The notes under the pieces: model-generated
Databases searched by the model: none
What the model was told of the DNA's origin: nothing
What the model saw: only the letters and a program-made list of their open reading frames with translations
Origin: Hofstenia miamia
Taxonomy: Eukaryota; Xenacoelomorpha; Acoela
Reading direction: 5' to 3'
Assembly: GCA_004352715.1 (NCBI GenBank)
Contig: SCFE01000053.1
Span: 1,844,667 to 1,908,666, forward strand
Length of the DNA: 64,000 nt
In this document: positions 9,971 through 22,900 of the stretch, piece by piece
Layout: each line of letters begins with the position of its first letter
How positions within the stretch are numbered: position 1 is the stretch's first letter
Program-made: the position numbers and the translations under genes

Positions 9971-11677
9971 AAACTCGTTAGTTCATTCATCTCCTACGAA
10001 GTAAGTTTCATATTTTTTAAATTCATTTAATCATTATAGTTTTATAAGTTTGTAAATTAACCTTATTATGTTCGGCTAGGCAACTTCTGATTTCATTTTA
10101 TTTGTTGATTAGTTTAATGTAATGAATGATTTAGTACAACCATTCACATTTCAATCCTTTGAAGAGCATAAGGAAACTGAAGCTGCTTTAGTAGTAAAAA
10201 CGAATGATTTGCATTAAGCAAATGTTTACAAATGCCCTATCCCCAAAATTAAATTTTGAAATGCATCTATTACGCTACACTAGGGTGGTACATATATGTA
10301 TCTGCAGCCGCTAAGGGAGTCCATTGATTGTCAAAAAATGAATGGCAAGAAATTAAGATCAATATATTATTTTTCACACATGTGGGTTGACAAACACTTT
10401 TTAACCACATGATTCGCTTAATTATATTGATTTCCAAATCAGTGATCAGATTGATCTAACAATAATATCATACTCAATTAAAACTGCAATTATCTTAAGA
10501 TTAATCATACAAAATACAAATATACTGCGAATTATAGCAGTCTAGAAAAACGAATTTGTTTAGGTGGTACATTATGTACCACCAAGCCTCAAAGGATTAT
10601 ACTTTTTACATTAGTCGAAATATATACATATATTATCGTTCTATAATGCACAATTTATATATATATATATATATTGGCATTTTGTAACACATTGGCGTTT
10701 AATAATAATTATCTATATTTTTTTCAAAAAAATTAATTTATTTTTGTTTTTAACAATTATTCTTATAATTCTAGACTATATACTTCAGTCTGTAGTGCAA
10801 TATTTACTTAATTATTTAAAATATAGAAATGAAACATAATCAAATCTATAAGAAAATATATAACGCCATATTCTATAAAAAGATTTTTTAATTCTTTTTA
10901 TCACTTTAAATATGTTCAAACAAAAATCCCCGGAAAAAATATTTTGGCAATTCATAAACAGCATTGGCGCTTTATAATGTTAATAATGTGAATTTGTAGG
11001 CGTTTTAGGGACTACTAACTTACAGTATATTAAAAAACATTTATATATATATATATATAGCATAAAATTAATAATTTTTGTAAATGTTAAGTTAATTGCT
11101 AAATCCATCAGGGTTTTATAGCGTTTTCGTTGAATCATTCGTTTTTTAAGAAATGTCGCATACATTCTTGCATTCGTCCAAAATTAAAAGATATAATTTT
11201 AGATAGAATTCATCGATTTTACTATACGAACATTTGGTTCATGATTTCAATATAATTTTGTATAAAAATATTGTAAATTATTTTGTTTTAGACCAGCCAG
11301 ACCAATGGCTTTTACAAATAGTGGAATTGATCCACACGCTATTAAGCGGAAATTGAAGCATTCACAGACTGATCATCAAAATCATGTCCCAAGACATCAA
11401 CCGCTTGTTGTAAAAACATCAAACCAAATATCATCTCATTCTCAAGTGAGTGCTTTTCTTTTTAAATGAGATTAATCTTCATAAGAGCTATTTATTGACA
11501 CCCTATCTCGCATTTCAGATCACAGATGTTCATAAAATTGGTTCAGTATCGTCGTCATCTTCAACCAGCAGATCCAATTCACCGATAGCACGAGTTCGCG
11601 CCAGATCACAATCTCCACGAAGAGGATTACGCGATATTCCTATTTCTATTGAAGAGCAGCAACGAAGAGTTCGTAAG
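9963..11677 (+). CDS. MAP3K1: MAP3K1 exons 1-3: N-terminal basic/Ser-rich region
   Basis: Exon 1 (9963-10000) encodes MSENSLVHSSPT plus two bases and ends at a GTAAGT donor. Exon 2 (11292-11445) completes a Lys codon and continues PARPMAFTNSG. Exon 3 (11519-11677) holds SSSSSTSRSNSPIARVRARSQ, a Ser/Arg-rich low-complexity stretch with possible SP phosphorylation sites, then SIEEQQRRVRK leading into the SWIM region. The 1.3-kb intron 1 contains an inverted repeat (10283-10583) and TA runs but no gene. Confidence 0.75.
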
Positions 11678-12192
11678 GTATGATACTACCTGTGTAGTTA
11701 GCTCTATATTTTAGAGCCTACGTTTTGTATAAAGTTATTCCTTTCTACGTGACATTGTTTTGCACAATCAACTGTGAATAACTTATTTTAAGACAACGTT
11801 GTGAATATTGTTTTAGCATAATTCGGCTAAGGTCGCTAATTATTTAATAGTATTGAGTTACTACATAAATCCTCCTCAAACGCATTCTCCTATTATTTGT
11901 CTAAATATCGTTTCTATTGTTTATGGCGTATCTTGTGTTCTTTCTAGGCATCATGATTGAGCAGAATGCCCCTAAAAATGAAATCCCGTCACATTAATAT
12001 TTCTCATTAAAACAATTTTAACAAAATACCTTAAAATGTTGATATCAATACAAAATATTTTAACGTTAGTTCAAATATTTAGTAATAATGTTATTGGCAG
12101 TTATTTCAGTAGGTGGATTAAGATTTTGAAAATGGGATCACCCGGTTAATTTTCGCTAAAAATAGGGCCACTATGCAAGGAAGAAATGTATA

Positions 12193-12229
<37 letters not shown>

Positions 12230-12336
12230 TTGAAAGTGTTCAATTGCTGAGCTTCATAAATACGATCGGTTTTGATTAAAAATCATTATCAAACAAATTT
12301 GGAAGGAAAATATGTCCAATTAACTACACGTAAATG

Positions 12337-12378
<42 letters not shown>

Positions 12379-15300
12379 TGNNNNNNNNNNNNNNNNNNNN
12401 NNNNNNNNNNNNNNNNNNNNNNNNNNNNNNNNNNNNNNTATATATATATATTTCTCATTTCAGATTCAATGTATTGGCAAGTGGGCTACAGAAAGACCAG
12501 AATACATGAGGACCTCACATTGACACGAACTAGTTATTTTAGATATGAAAATTTCACTTTTTTGTTTAATCACCGTATTTAGCTATCACTACTCTGAGCC
12601 ATTGACAAAGGCGCTAATAAAATTGGTTTACAATAGAGTAAATTTTCTTTCAATTTGGTTAATATTCTTTTTTTCAATTCGTAACTATTTGTACAATGTC
12701 AGGTCACTAATTTCGCGCACTTTTGTTTTCTCTTCATAATCGAGCAAAGCGGTTATGGTAAATAGCGCTCGTAATCATTACTAGCAACACCAGTATAAAT
12801 GTCAACTATTACGAGTATTCACCGTTTCATTTATATAGACTTCAATTCTTTAACTTCCAGTGTAACAATGGTACAGAACCAAAGTTTGATGGTGCTAAAT
12901 AAGAAATTTCATTTGGTTTAAATGAAAAATAAAAAATTTTCTTTCAAAATTGGCACAAATTCTTTGATTTTTAAAACAATTGTCAATGGAATATTACACG
13001 AATCGTGCAGCAAAAATCAGCACATGCATTTAACTAATTTTTCATTTTATACTTGCTGATTAAATATTGATTTTTTGTAAAATGTAAATTCCTCATTCCT
13101 CATTTGCCGACCTGAAAGTTTACAAATTTGTTTACATTTATGTTGAATTTGTCAATAATGTTTTTGAGTTGGTTTTGTTAGTTATCTATAATATATTTTG
13201 TTTTTTTTTCAGAAATGTATTTTATCAATATTTTACTTGTTATTAGCTTTTGTTGTTTTTAATGAAAATGCTAATGTTCCATAACAAATTTTTTTGATGT
13301 TTACAATGCTTTTAATAAAATGTCATTATCAGAAGGTGATATAAAATCGAGGGTAGAATGGCATCACGAAAGCGACATTGAAAGTTTTCTGTTTTAATGA
13401 ATTGTATATGTCATATTAATTAGGATAATTGTTTGCGTTTAGGCAAAGAGCGCTCGTTTATATCTTTTGCATCGCAATGGTCCTGCCATTTTCGACGTAG
13501 TTGGTGATTCACCGCTGCCCAAATTCCGCGTAACTATTTCGTCAGAGGTAATGCCCACCTGCTTTTTTTAATTATTAATTGTTCCAAATATAATGATGTC
13601 AGCGAGGATTAGCGTTGCTTTTATTTTACGACGCTTTCCATTCATTGCATTAATGCGTTTCCCAACGCTCTTAAAATTCACTCAATATTTCTACGCTTGC
13701 AAACGATTACTAAATACCGTTTAATCATTCTCACATAATTAGATATTTGCTTTGAAATATTTTGAAATGTTGAATTATAAGTGGTAATGGATAATCAAGT
13801 GTTGATGTCAGACGTCTAATACATCTTTCTTGTTTGTGTATGTGCTTGTCTGATGCACGAATCATTTTTAATCGCTGTTAGAAAATGACCAATAATGTTT
13901 TCCCTCGCTTTTTAAATTTCGGTTGTGATATGTTGTCTTATTGTTGTCCTGCGACCGTAATTTAATTTCAATATTCACTTAGGTTTCTATGTTGTAGTTT
14001 TTACTAACCTGAGAACACATTTATTTTTCAAAGTTAAAGCGAAGAATTTTAGCCATGCTGTCAAATATAAAATTCTTGACCTGTCACAAAAAACAGGCAA
14101 TGTTTGTCATTTAAAAATTACTTTGTTTGAAAAATGCAATGTATTTTTATGCATATGAAAATAAATGTTTTATTGTCAATATTAATTTTTTAATTTTTCT
14201 TGTATAAAATCTAGTTTATTGTTCTAATTGAAGCTAAACCTCATACATCATTTGATTAGGACGTTTTGCAGTTATCATTTTATGAGCTTTTAATGAGCTA
14301 ATTAAGATCGCTGCAAGCAACCCATTGCATGAAACTGCCGTACAATTTACCTCGTAATATGGATGGTTTCCATGTAGTCGTCATTTGCATTTTAGCCATC
14401 GTGTTCCTGCCGGGGTCAATTTTGCTGCCACTTACTCTTCGTCTACCTCCGTGTTTTCAAACTTGACGAGAATGATGCTCGACTCTTCGCTAAGAAACTA
14501 TGCAATTATGAGGTACGCGAAATAATCATCTCTTTCTTTTACACTTAATACTTACAAAGTATTTTCTTAAATAATATACTATAATATAGTGTGTTTGTTG
14601 AGTTTTATATGATCAGTATTTGCAAATTGTTTTTGTAGAGTTTTTCATTTCTTTAGTAATTCTCCTTGTAAAAATTATAATGAAGTGTATTTCTTCATTC
14701 CTCTATAAATTGTTTTGCTAATGAAATACCGGATTATAACTTTTCGTTAAAAAGAATTTTTAAATTGTAGATTTTTTAATGTGTTTTTCACTGTCTGCAT
14801 TGAGAATTTAATTTCGTCTGATTCGCTAAAATTACGTCAATACAATGCTATCTCAGTTACGCTGCAATTCCAGGCATTTCATATTAATTTGGACATTTTA
14901 TCAATTCTGTTTTCTTATAAGTTCGAAGTAGCAAGAGTAACGTAAAGTTTTATATTTTTGTTTGTTAATTACAATGTCTCAATTCATAAATATAGGAACA
15001 ATAATTTAAAAAGTATGTAATGTGATTGTTGTGCTATATTTGCTCATTAATTTTGAAAATGTTTTACTAATTAACCACACGTCTTATCCATTTCCTGATT
15101 TTGAAACCGTACCTAACTGTTCTTATTCAATACCAATCATTGAAAAATCCATTGTTGACAAAATGATATAGGTATTCCTGTTTGGATCACGTTTACTGAA
15201 TAGTTCGTGGTCAGGGGGGATTAAGGCCAACTCGCACTGTGACAAGAACATCAGTTTGGGTGCCAAAGAAAATTTTTTACGGATATTAATTCAATGTATT

Positions 15301-18300
15301 AAAGAATACATTAATTTTAGAGTAATATAATTTGAAGATTTTTTATGCTAAATTGTAAAGCATGTAAATTAACAAAATAATGCACTGATTTAATATAGTT
15401 GTAATGCACACGTTTTTACGGTCCTTCGGGTTTTAAAAAAATTCATTAATAAATCTATTTTACGAAGGATATCATGCTCAATGCTCATGAGCGAAAACTA
15501 ATTTAAAAGCTCTTCCTTAATTTCGTTCCATAATTTTTTCTAAGAAAATTGAGTTTGGAAAATCTTCATTCACTTGTGCAAATTGACACCGACATTGAAA
15601 GATACGTCGGTAAATGTTTGACCTAGTTCTGTATTTTGAATGAGAAGCATTAAAATCTTCTTGTATAAATTTAACAAGTTCTCCTCTTTTGATTCCTCCA
15701 AGCTTTCAGGGTGTAACTCGTTACGAGATGCCTTGATTTTCCTTAATTTGACAATGGTAAGTTCCCAAGTAATTAAAATATTAAGTGAACTGACTGTAAG
15801 CAGGTTTGGCATGTTTTAGACACGGCTTGTTTAAAATATGTTTTAGGCACTGTTTAAAACAACTGCTTTTTGCAATGATTTTTAAATGCTTTTTTTCAAA
15901 TTTATATAGTACTTTGTGGAAAGTTTGGAAAATAATTTTTTGGTTTCGTCCTTTCGTATTTTCATAACCGATTTTCTACATAAAAACTGTAAAACTTGCG
16001 TTTTGTTTACCTGTATGCAATGAAAAATTAATGCTGATAAGTATATCATAATTCATTGCTTACTACTATATGTATTTTCAGAAAAATTTTTGTACCTCGA
16101 GGTGGGCCTTTCTAAAAGGGAAAAACATTGTTTTAAACGTTTAAAACGATTTTTTGTAAAAAAATCAACTTTTTGCCAACCCTGACTGGAAGCATCTATC
16201 CACTTTTCCAGCTCAACTGTCAACGGATCCAAAGTAGCGTGAGAGACTTCAATTCTAGATTTATTGCTAGCAATTATCATATCAAAATAATTCCTTTTAC
16301 GTATGGGTTAATTTATTTATTTGAGTGCTCAGATTTATGTTTCGAGAAATGGATCAAAACCACCAGGAACGACCTGCGCGTTTTAATTATTCTTGTATTT
16401 TTTATTGATTTCGTATTGCTTAGATCGATACTTTTATGTTAAAACAATTTGTGTGTATTATCTAAACAATTTTTCTTTGATGGTTAGATCGCGGGTTATT
16501 GCTAGACGGGTCAGGTCGGATGGTGGGTCAAGAAAGTGACCCGTTTCCAATCTTGAAATGGTCAAGTACATAAATAATGAACATTTCAGAATACAGTTTG
16601 ATTACAATCCAAAGTAGAATTTCGCAGAGAATGAATTGTGTTTGACATTGATTCATAATATCAGGGCATTGACGTATATCATATTTTCGTATCATATATT
16701 CGCATATTCTATAGATTTTGTTTCCTATATTGATTTTTTCGATCCCATTTTGATTTGGACTGGATTCTTTTACAAGGTTTTTTTCACTTTTTGAATTGTT
16801 CCTACACAAACTCTACCCTACCCATAATTGCTAATATTCCCGAACAGAACGCTCCAAATATTGAAGTAAGTTACCTATCACATTGGTTTGGTTTGCGCAC
16901 TTCCATTTCTAGAAAATTATTTAAGTTGTTTATACATATGCCAATATTTTATCGCTTCTACTTTTAGGTAGAAACCTTGCTCAACAAGTATGAACGCAGC
17001 ACTCGTAGACCAATTCATCATTCACTTTCCGACTCGAACATCTTACAAACGCTCTCTTCAAATCTTCCAAAGAGCATTTCTCCAGACATTGCTTCCTGTT
17101 GCAAACAAAGAAAAAGGTCTGTATTTTTAAACACTCCAAATTACACTTTGGGAATGCGTCCATTATTACGTAAACAATTGTCTGGTAGTACAATTTGATT
17201 TGCTAATTGGATTTCCTATTATTGTAATTAATGTCTTTTGCAGGAATGGAATTCGCTAAAATATCATGTGCCCACTCGTAATGACTCATTCATACTCATG
17301 GTCATTTCAAAACTGTCTTTCCATACATTTGCAATTCTATGGAATGCAAAATCTATTTATATGCGTTTTTGCATGTATGTGAAACATTGAATGTATTTAC
17401 GTTCATAAATGTTTACACCTCAGTAAAATTCATGAGTTAATACCCAATGATTGATTCGTAACCCCTAAATATTGGCATTTCATATGTGTTATATCCAGGG
17501 CTTCAGAGCAGGCCCAAATATGATACTGCCCCAGCTCCCACTCCGGAGCACATTCCTATCCAAATTTATCTACAGCTCCTTCTCAGGAACTGTTGGATTC
17601 CAATTGCTCCGGCTCCCGCTCCATTGTGATTTTTGATATTTTAAATTTTTTAAAAAATTTTTACAATTTTTGTAACACCAAAACTCTTTGTCGGTAGACT
17701 CTGTTCTTATGGGCAATAGTGTTAAATTTGTTCAATTTGCCTCTTGTAATTACAATGCATAACTTTGTTGAATGATCACATTGCAATGTATGTGATGTAC
17801 ACCACACTGTGGCCGACTAGACTTAACAATAATAAAAATCTTTTGCAGGTATATTTTGGGCAATATTTCACTCTCCATTCATGTTTTTACAATCATGTTA
17901 TTTTTCAAACCGCCGATAATTTGTTTTTCAATACTATAAGATAGACGACACCATAAAAATAAGAAAAAGTTTTTTCAATTTTTTATTAGATTATAATTCA
18001 TGCATATTATATTCTATACACAAGATAGAATAAAATTTCACATATATTTTAGTTTTTAATGGGTTCACAATGTTTCCTTTATTCAAGAATATTTGAATTA
18101 ATAATTCTAAAAATCAGATTACATTAACTAAGTACACTTAGTTCTAAATATGTACTAGCATGTAAAATTTGAATTACATTTTAATTAGAAATGCACATTG
18201 TCAATTGCAGTTGGAGCTGTTCTATAAACATCTCCCTCCAGCTCCTGCTCCACCTGCATTTTAATCATTGCTCCAGCTCAGAGGAAAATGCTCTGCTCCT

Positions 18301-19927
18301 TGCCTCCAATTCCAAAGCCCTGGTTATATCAATGTACTTTATTTGGCCAAGGGCATTTGGCCTACTGGTTTTCTTCAATAAATCTCATTTGTTGTCCATT
18401 GTCCTTTATAGAGAACTTTCCAATTATATTTCTAAAATATTCATATAATAAGTTGTTCACTTTGATTTCTCTTGGGTGTCTATGTATGGATTCGCATCTA
18501 TGCAGAACAGATTTATGTTACCCATTCACATTTTTACAATTTAATTAACAGTTGCTTCACTTAATTAATAATTACTGAGTATTTCTTACGGCTCTTAACT
18601 TTAAAAGCCGGATTTTCTGCCAATACACGCATCACAAACTTGTAGCTGAAATCCGCAATTGTTAAAAACATATATTATTAATTGACGTGAAACATTTTAG
18701 TGATGTTGCTGATAGTGATGATCTCTGTCCTATTTGCTTGTTAGAGATGGTCGAGGGTGAAAGTCTGGTTGTCTGTCAATCTGGTTGTCATAACAAGTTA
18801 CATCAACATTGCATGAACGTCTGTAAGTTTCAGCACGTGACGCTTGCAAAATTCTAATTCTAATGTGGCGCAATGCCTCTTTCTGGTGTCAATGCTACTA
18901 TTTGTATTAATTTCTAATTATAAATTTCAAATCAGCACAAAGACATTTGCATATGTGCAATTAATGCAAGGTTTTCACACCAAAACGATTTTTTTACTAT
19001 CTCTATTTCCCCATAAACGTTCAGTCTTTAAGATACTTCTTCTTTGCTAATAAAGTATCTTACATCCACTTTCGCGTTTACTTAGATTCAAACTCGAAAG
19101 TTATATCGAATCAGAGATTTCATGAAAATATCAGTCTATGCATAAAAACGCTTTTCTTTTGACAATAAAGGCAGTTTTTATGGCAAATACCAAGTACAAT
19201 TTCTACTGATTGCAATATATTAATATATTTTACATTGATCTATGGCAATATTAATGTAAATATGCGTAATTAGCAACTATAATTTCTTTTTGTGCTATTC
19301 TCCGAATTTAATTGTAAGCAATGCGTGGAAAATTTCTAAAATGCGTTTTGTAATCTGACTTTTGAACAATGGAAACTGCCTTGTTGTTCTTATAAATACT
19401 CCATGCAATATATTTGTTTAAATGTTGACTATTTAGGGAATCAAGAATGCATGACAAACGGCGAAGCTTTGTTTTGTCCTCTCTGCCGAACGTTGTGGGG
19501 CAGGTGCGTTGCTTTTTGCAAAACATGTATTTTATCTCACCTGTCTATTGTCCTAATTTGATTGCAATAAATTGTAAGCGTTAAAATTTCTGCGCAAGGT
19601 CTTCAAGGGAATTCATTTTATTTCGTCTGGGAGCAGATCTGCAAATGTGATAGACTCTTATTTAATAATTCCAATATTTTGACGAATGATGTCAGCTTTT
19701 GTTTCAACTGAGTAAACCTAATTCATTTTAAAATTAGATTTGATAAAACTTTTATTCTATTGGTCTGTTCTAATCTTTAAATTTACTCTACAATTAAGCT
19801 TTTGAAATCGCCTTTTAGCATAATCTTCAAATACTATTAATTAATTGTCTTTGGTGCTTTAGTATATTATCTTTGTCTGGGATTCACGACAGTGCCTAAG
19901 TTCGGTTAAAAATATAATTACGTAGTA

Positions 19928-19984
<57 letters not shown>

Positions 19985-22900
19985 ATAGGTTTATTACCTT
20001 ATTTCAGGTCTACAAATGTATGAATCAGTCAACAAAATCATTTATGGAATGATGAACTTCAAGAGTATAGGCATGAGTTGCAAGGGCAAACAAGATAATG
20101 TGTACATCCAATATTGGTATTAAAAATTAAATTGAATTGTTGTCTCCAAAAAACCAACAGATTCGTTTTGATTTTGTTATAATCACCGAATAAATTAATG
20201 TTCGTATTGATATTAATACAGATTACCAAGCAAGTGGTGCGGTTAAAATAGAAGTAAGCTGTATTTGATTTCTTCACACGTGTTACTTGAAAAAGTTTAA
20301 AAATATTTAGAACGTAATCCTGGTTGTTTGGGGTAATACAAAGTTATACGAGGGCTAGTCAATAAGTCTTGCACATTTCTATTTTAGTAACAAAACAAAG
20401 TATAATAAACAAAACTGTATTTTGAAACATGAATATATACACATTTACAATCCTTCGATGTAGTCTCCACCATTGCGGATCACACTTTCCCATCTTTGTG
20501 TCAGTTTGAAAATGTCTTCGGTACCCTCCGTGTTCATCGCTCGAATGCGGGTCTTCACTGCTGCAGACAATTCGTCCAATGTTGAGTACCGCTTCCCTCT
20601 CATGGGTTCCTTGAGTTTTGGGAAGAGATGAAAGTCAGGAGGACTCAAATCCGGACTGTATGCCGGGTGAGGCAAAACTTCCCAATTCAAGTTGTCCAGA
20701 GTCTCCACAACGGTTTGTGCGGTATGACAGCGGGCGTTGTCATGCAGGATGAGAGGCTGGAGGTTTGGTCTTTTTCTCCTCAAGGCGTTCCTCAGTTTCT
20801 TGGAGATGAAGTCGGCGTAGTATTCTTTATTGACGGTTTGTCCAACCGGAACAGCATCAGCAAGAATGATGCCGATGTAATCATAAGCAAAGATCATCAT
20901 TTGCTTCACTTTGCTTTGTTCACGCCGGTACTTTTGGGGACGTGGAGAATCGGGGTGCCGCCACTCGCTCGACTGCCGCTTCAGCTCGGGCTCGTACGAT
21001 CGAATCCACGTTTCGTCAATAGCCACAATTCTTCGGAGGAAGCTCTCTCCTTCTCGACGGTATCTTTGGCGCAACTGCATCGATATCCTGTAGCGGGAAA
21101 GCTTTTCTTCATCCTTGAGGCGATGAGGAACCCATCGAGCCGTTACCTTCCTTTTGCCAAGATTGTCTGTAAGAATCTTGTAAACGGACCCGTGACTGAT
21201 GCCGATCTCAGTGGCAATTTCATCGCAAGTTATCCGCCTGTCCTCCTCCAAGAGTTCTTGGACTCGTTCTTCGTGTTCTTGGTCAGTAACAGAAACCGGT
21301 CGACCACTGCGCTCTTTGTCTTCGATGCTCATGTCACCATCTCGAAACCTCTGAAACCATCGAGTAACAGTCGAACGATCGACAGCCTCCTCCTTGCAAG
21401 CTTCTACCAATGCAGCATGAATTTCCAATTGTCGTTTATTTCGCATAAACTCGATCTTCACATAGGCGTGTTGCTCCTGACGAGAGAACATTTTCGATTG
21501 ATTATGACCTGCAAACATAGAATAGAATGGATAGAAAATTAAGCAAATATTAAGTATACAGTGATAGAAGTTGTTCCAAGAGACAAATACTTACATACTA
21601 TGACATGATGATACATGAAAACCTTATAAAACCTTGTACATGAAAAAATGTGCAAGACTTATTGACTAACCCTCGTATAATCAAAAGCATTGAGATCCAA
21701 GCTGTTTGTTAGAAGTTTGTTTAAATATAGCAAATCATGAAATTGCAATAGTAGTATGACTTTTGAAATTTTAGTGAATCGCGGTGTGAAACACCTGATT
21801 CGTGTGAAGATATTGAAACTGGGTTTTCTTCCCTCACTATTGAAGATCCTGAAATGCAGTTTTTGATACAAGTAATTTTTTTCATAAGATTTTTAATATC
21901 GTAACAATCCTGCTGTTGTGAAAATTTCCTTAGGATTACGATGCTTCGTTTTAGAATTTTTCGGCGGACGTGATCAGATCTGTGTTATCTAACAATCGGA
22001 ATTTAAGGGACATTGCACTTAATTGTATATATGAGCATTCACAAGATACAACCGCTCTCACCGATGCAGCGATGCGCTGTTTTCACGCTCTATTCCGCAA
22101 TCGTCATTTGCTGGACGAGTTCATCCATCTTTTGGTAGGTTTTTATTTTTGATTGATTTTTTATGCGGTGTTTGTGCCGCCCATAGAATATTCTAGAATG
22201 TAAATCCTTTGATTTTTAGAATCACTTCAAACGCTACTTTGTAAGCGAAGCCTCCTTTTCTATTCTCGCACACTCACAGTACACAACTATGTGCTTCAGT
22301 GTCATTATTTCACATGTCATTTATCCTCAGAATCAGTAGGCTTTTTATTTTATAGTGTGTATGTCAAACGTGTTTTTAGAGACAAAATTTTTCCATCAAC
22401 CACTTCCATTCTAGAAATATCAGGTATTGCCATTACCTTTTCATTCTTTTTGTCATTATTCAGCATACATTTAAAATTATATTATTTTAGCAATTTTATT
22501 AAAGTCCATTTCGACTTTCAGAGTGCGATTTTTAGAAAACGTTCTTTCATGTGAAGTTATGTTCGTAAACATTATTGTTGATGAGCTAATCTCTATGACA
22601 GCATTTTCTCAAGCGGCCTCCAGTGCAATTAATTTATTGAATAAGCTATTGGATGTGAATAGTTTGGTTGAATTGTTTTCTTCAACTTCGATCGAATTCA
22701 ATTTCAAAAAGTTAATGGCGGCGGTTTTTGGTCTTCTTACTATTGTGCCATCAACTTCGAAACGCATAATTAATAACCTCATGCTTCAGCTTTGCAGGTA
22801 GTGTCTGTCTAATCCCTTCATTCCCATCACGTATCATTACAATTTCAAACGTTTAAATTTGTAGAAATCCTCTGAATTATATTAAACAGTCAATTCTAAT

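Noticed and set aside
16808-16866. Possible extra MAP3K1 exon ending at GTAAGT
   Set aside because: Exon 5 joins exon 6 in phase as NYE-VETLL, matching the family; the extra piece is unnecessary and has no relative.
20009-20050. Acceptor-like TTATTTCAG before the mariner in MAP3K1 intron 8
   Set aside because: In the required phase the sequence reaches a stop within a few codons.
20628-21542. 304-codon plus-strand frame
   Set aside because: Opposite strand of the intact mariner transposase, with no recognisable domain.
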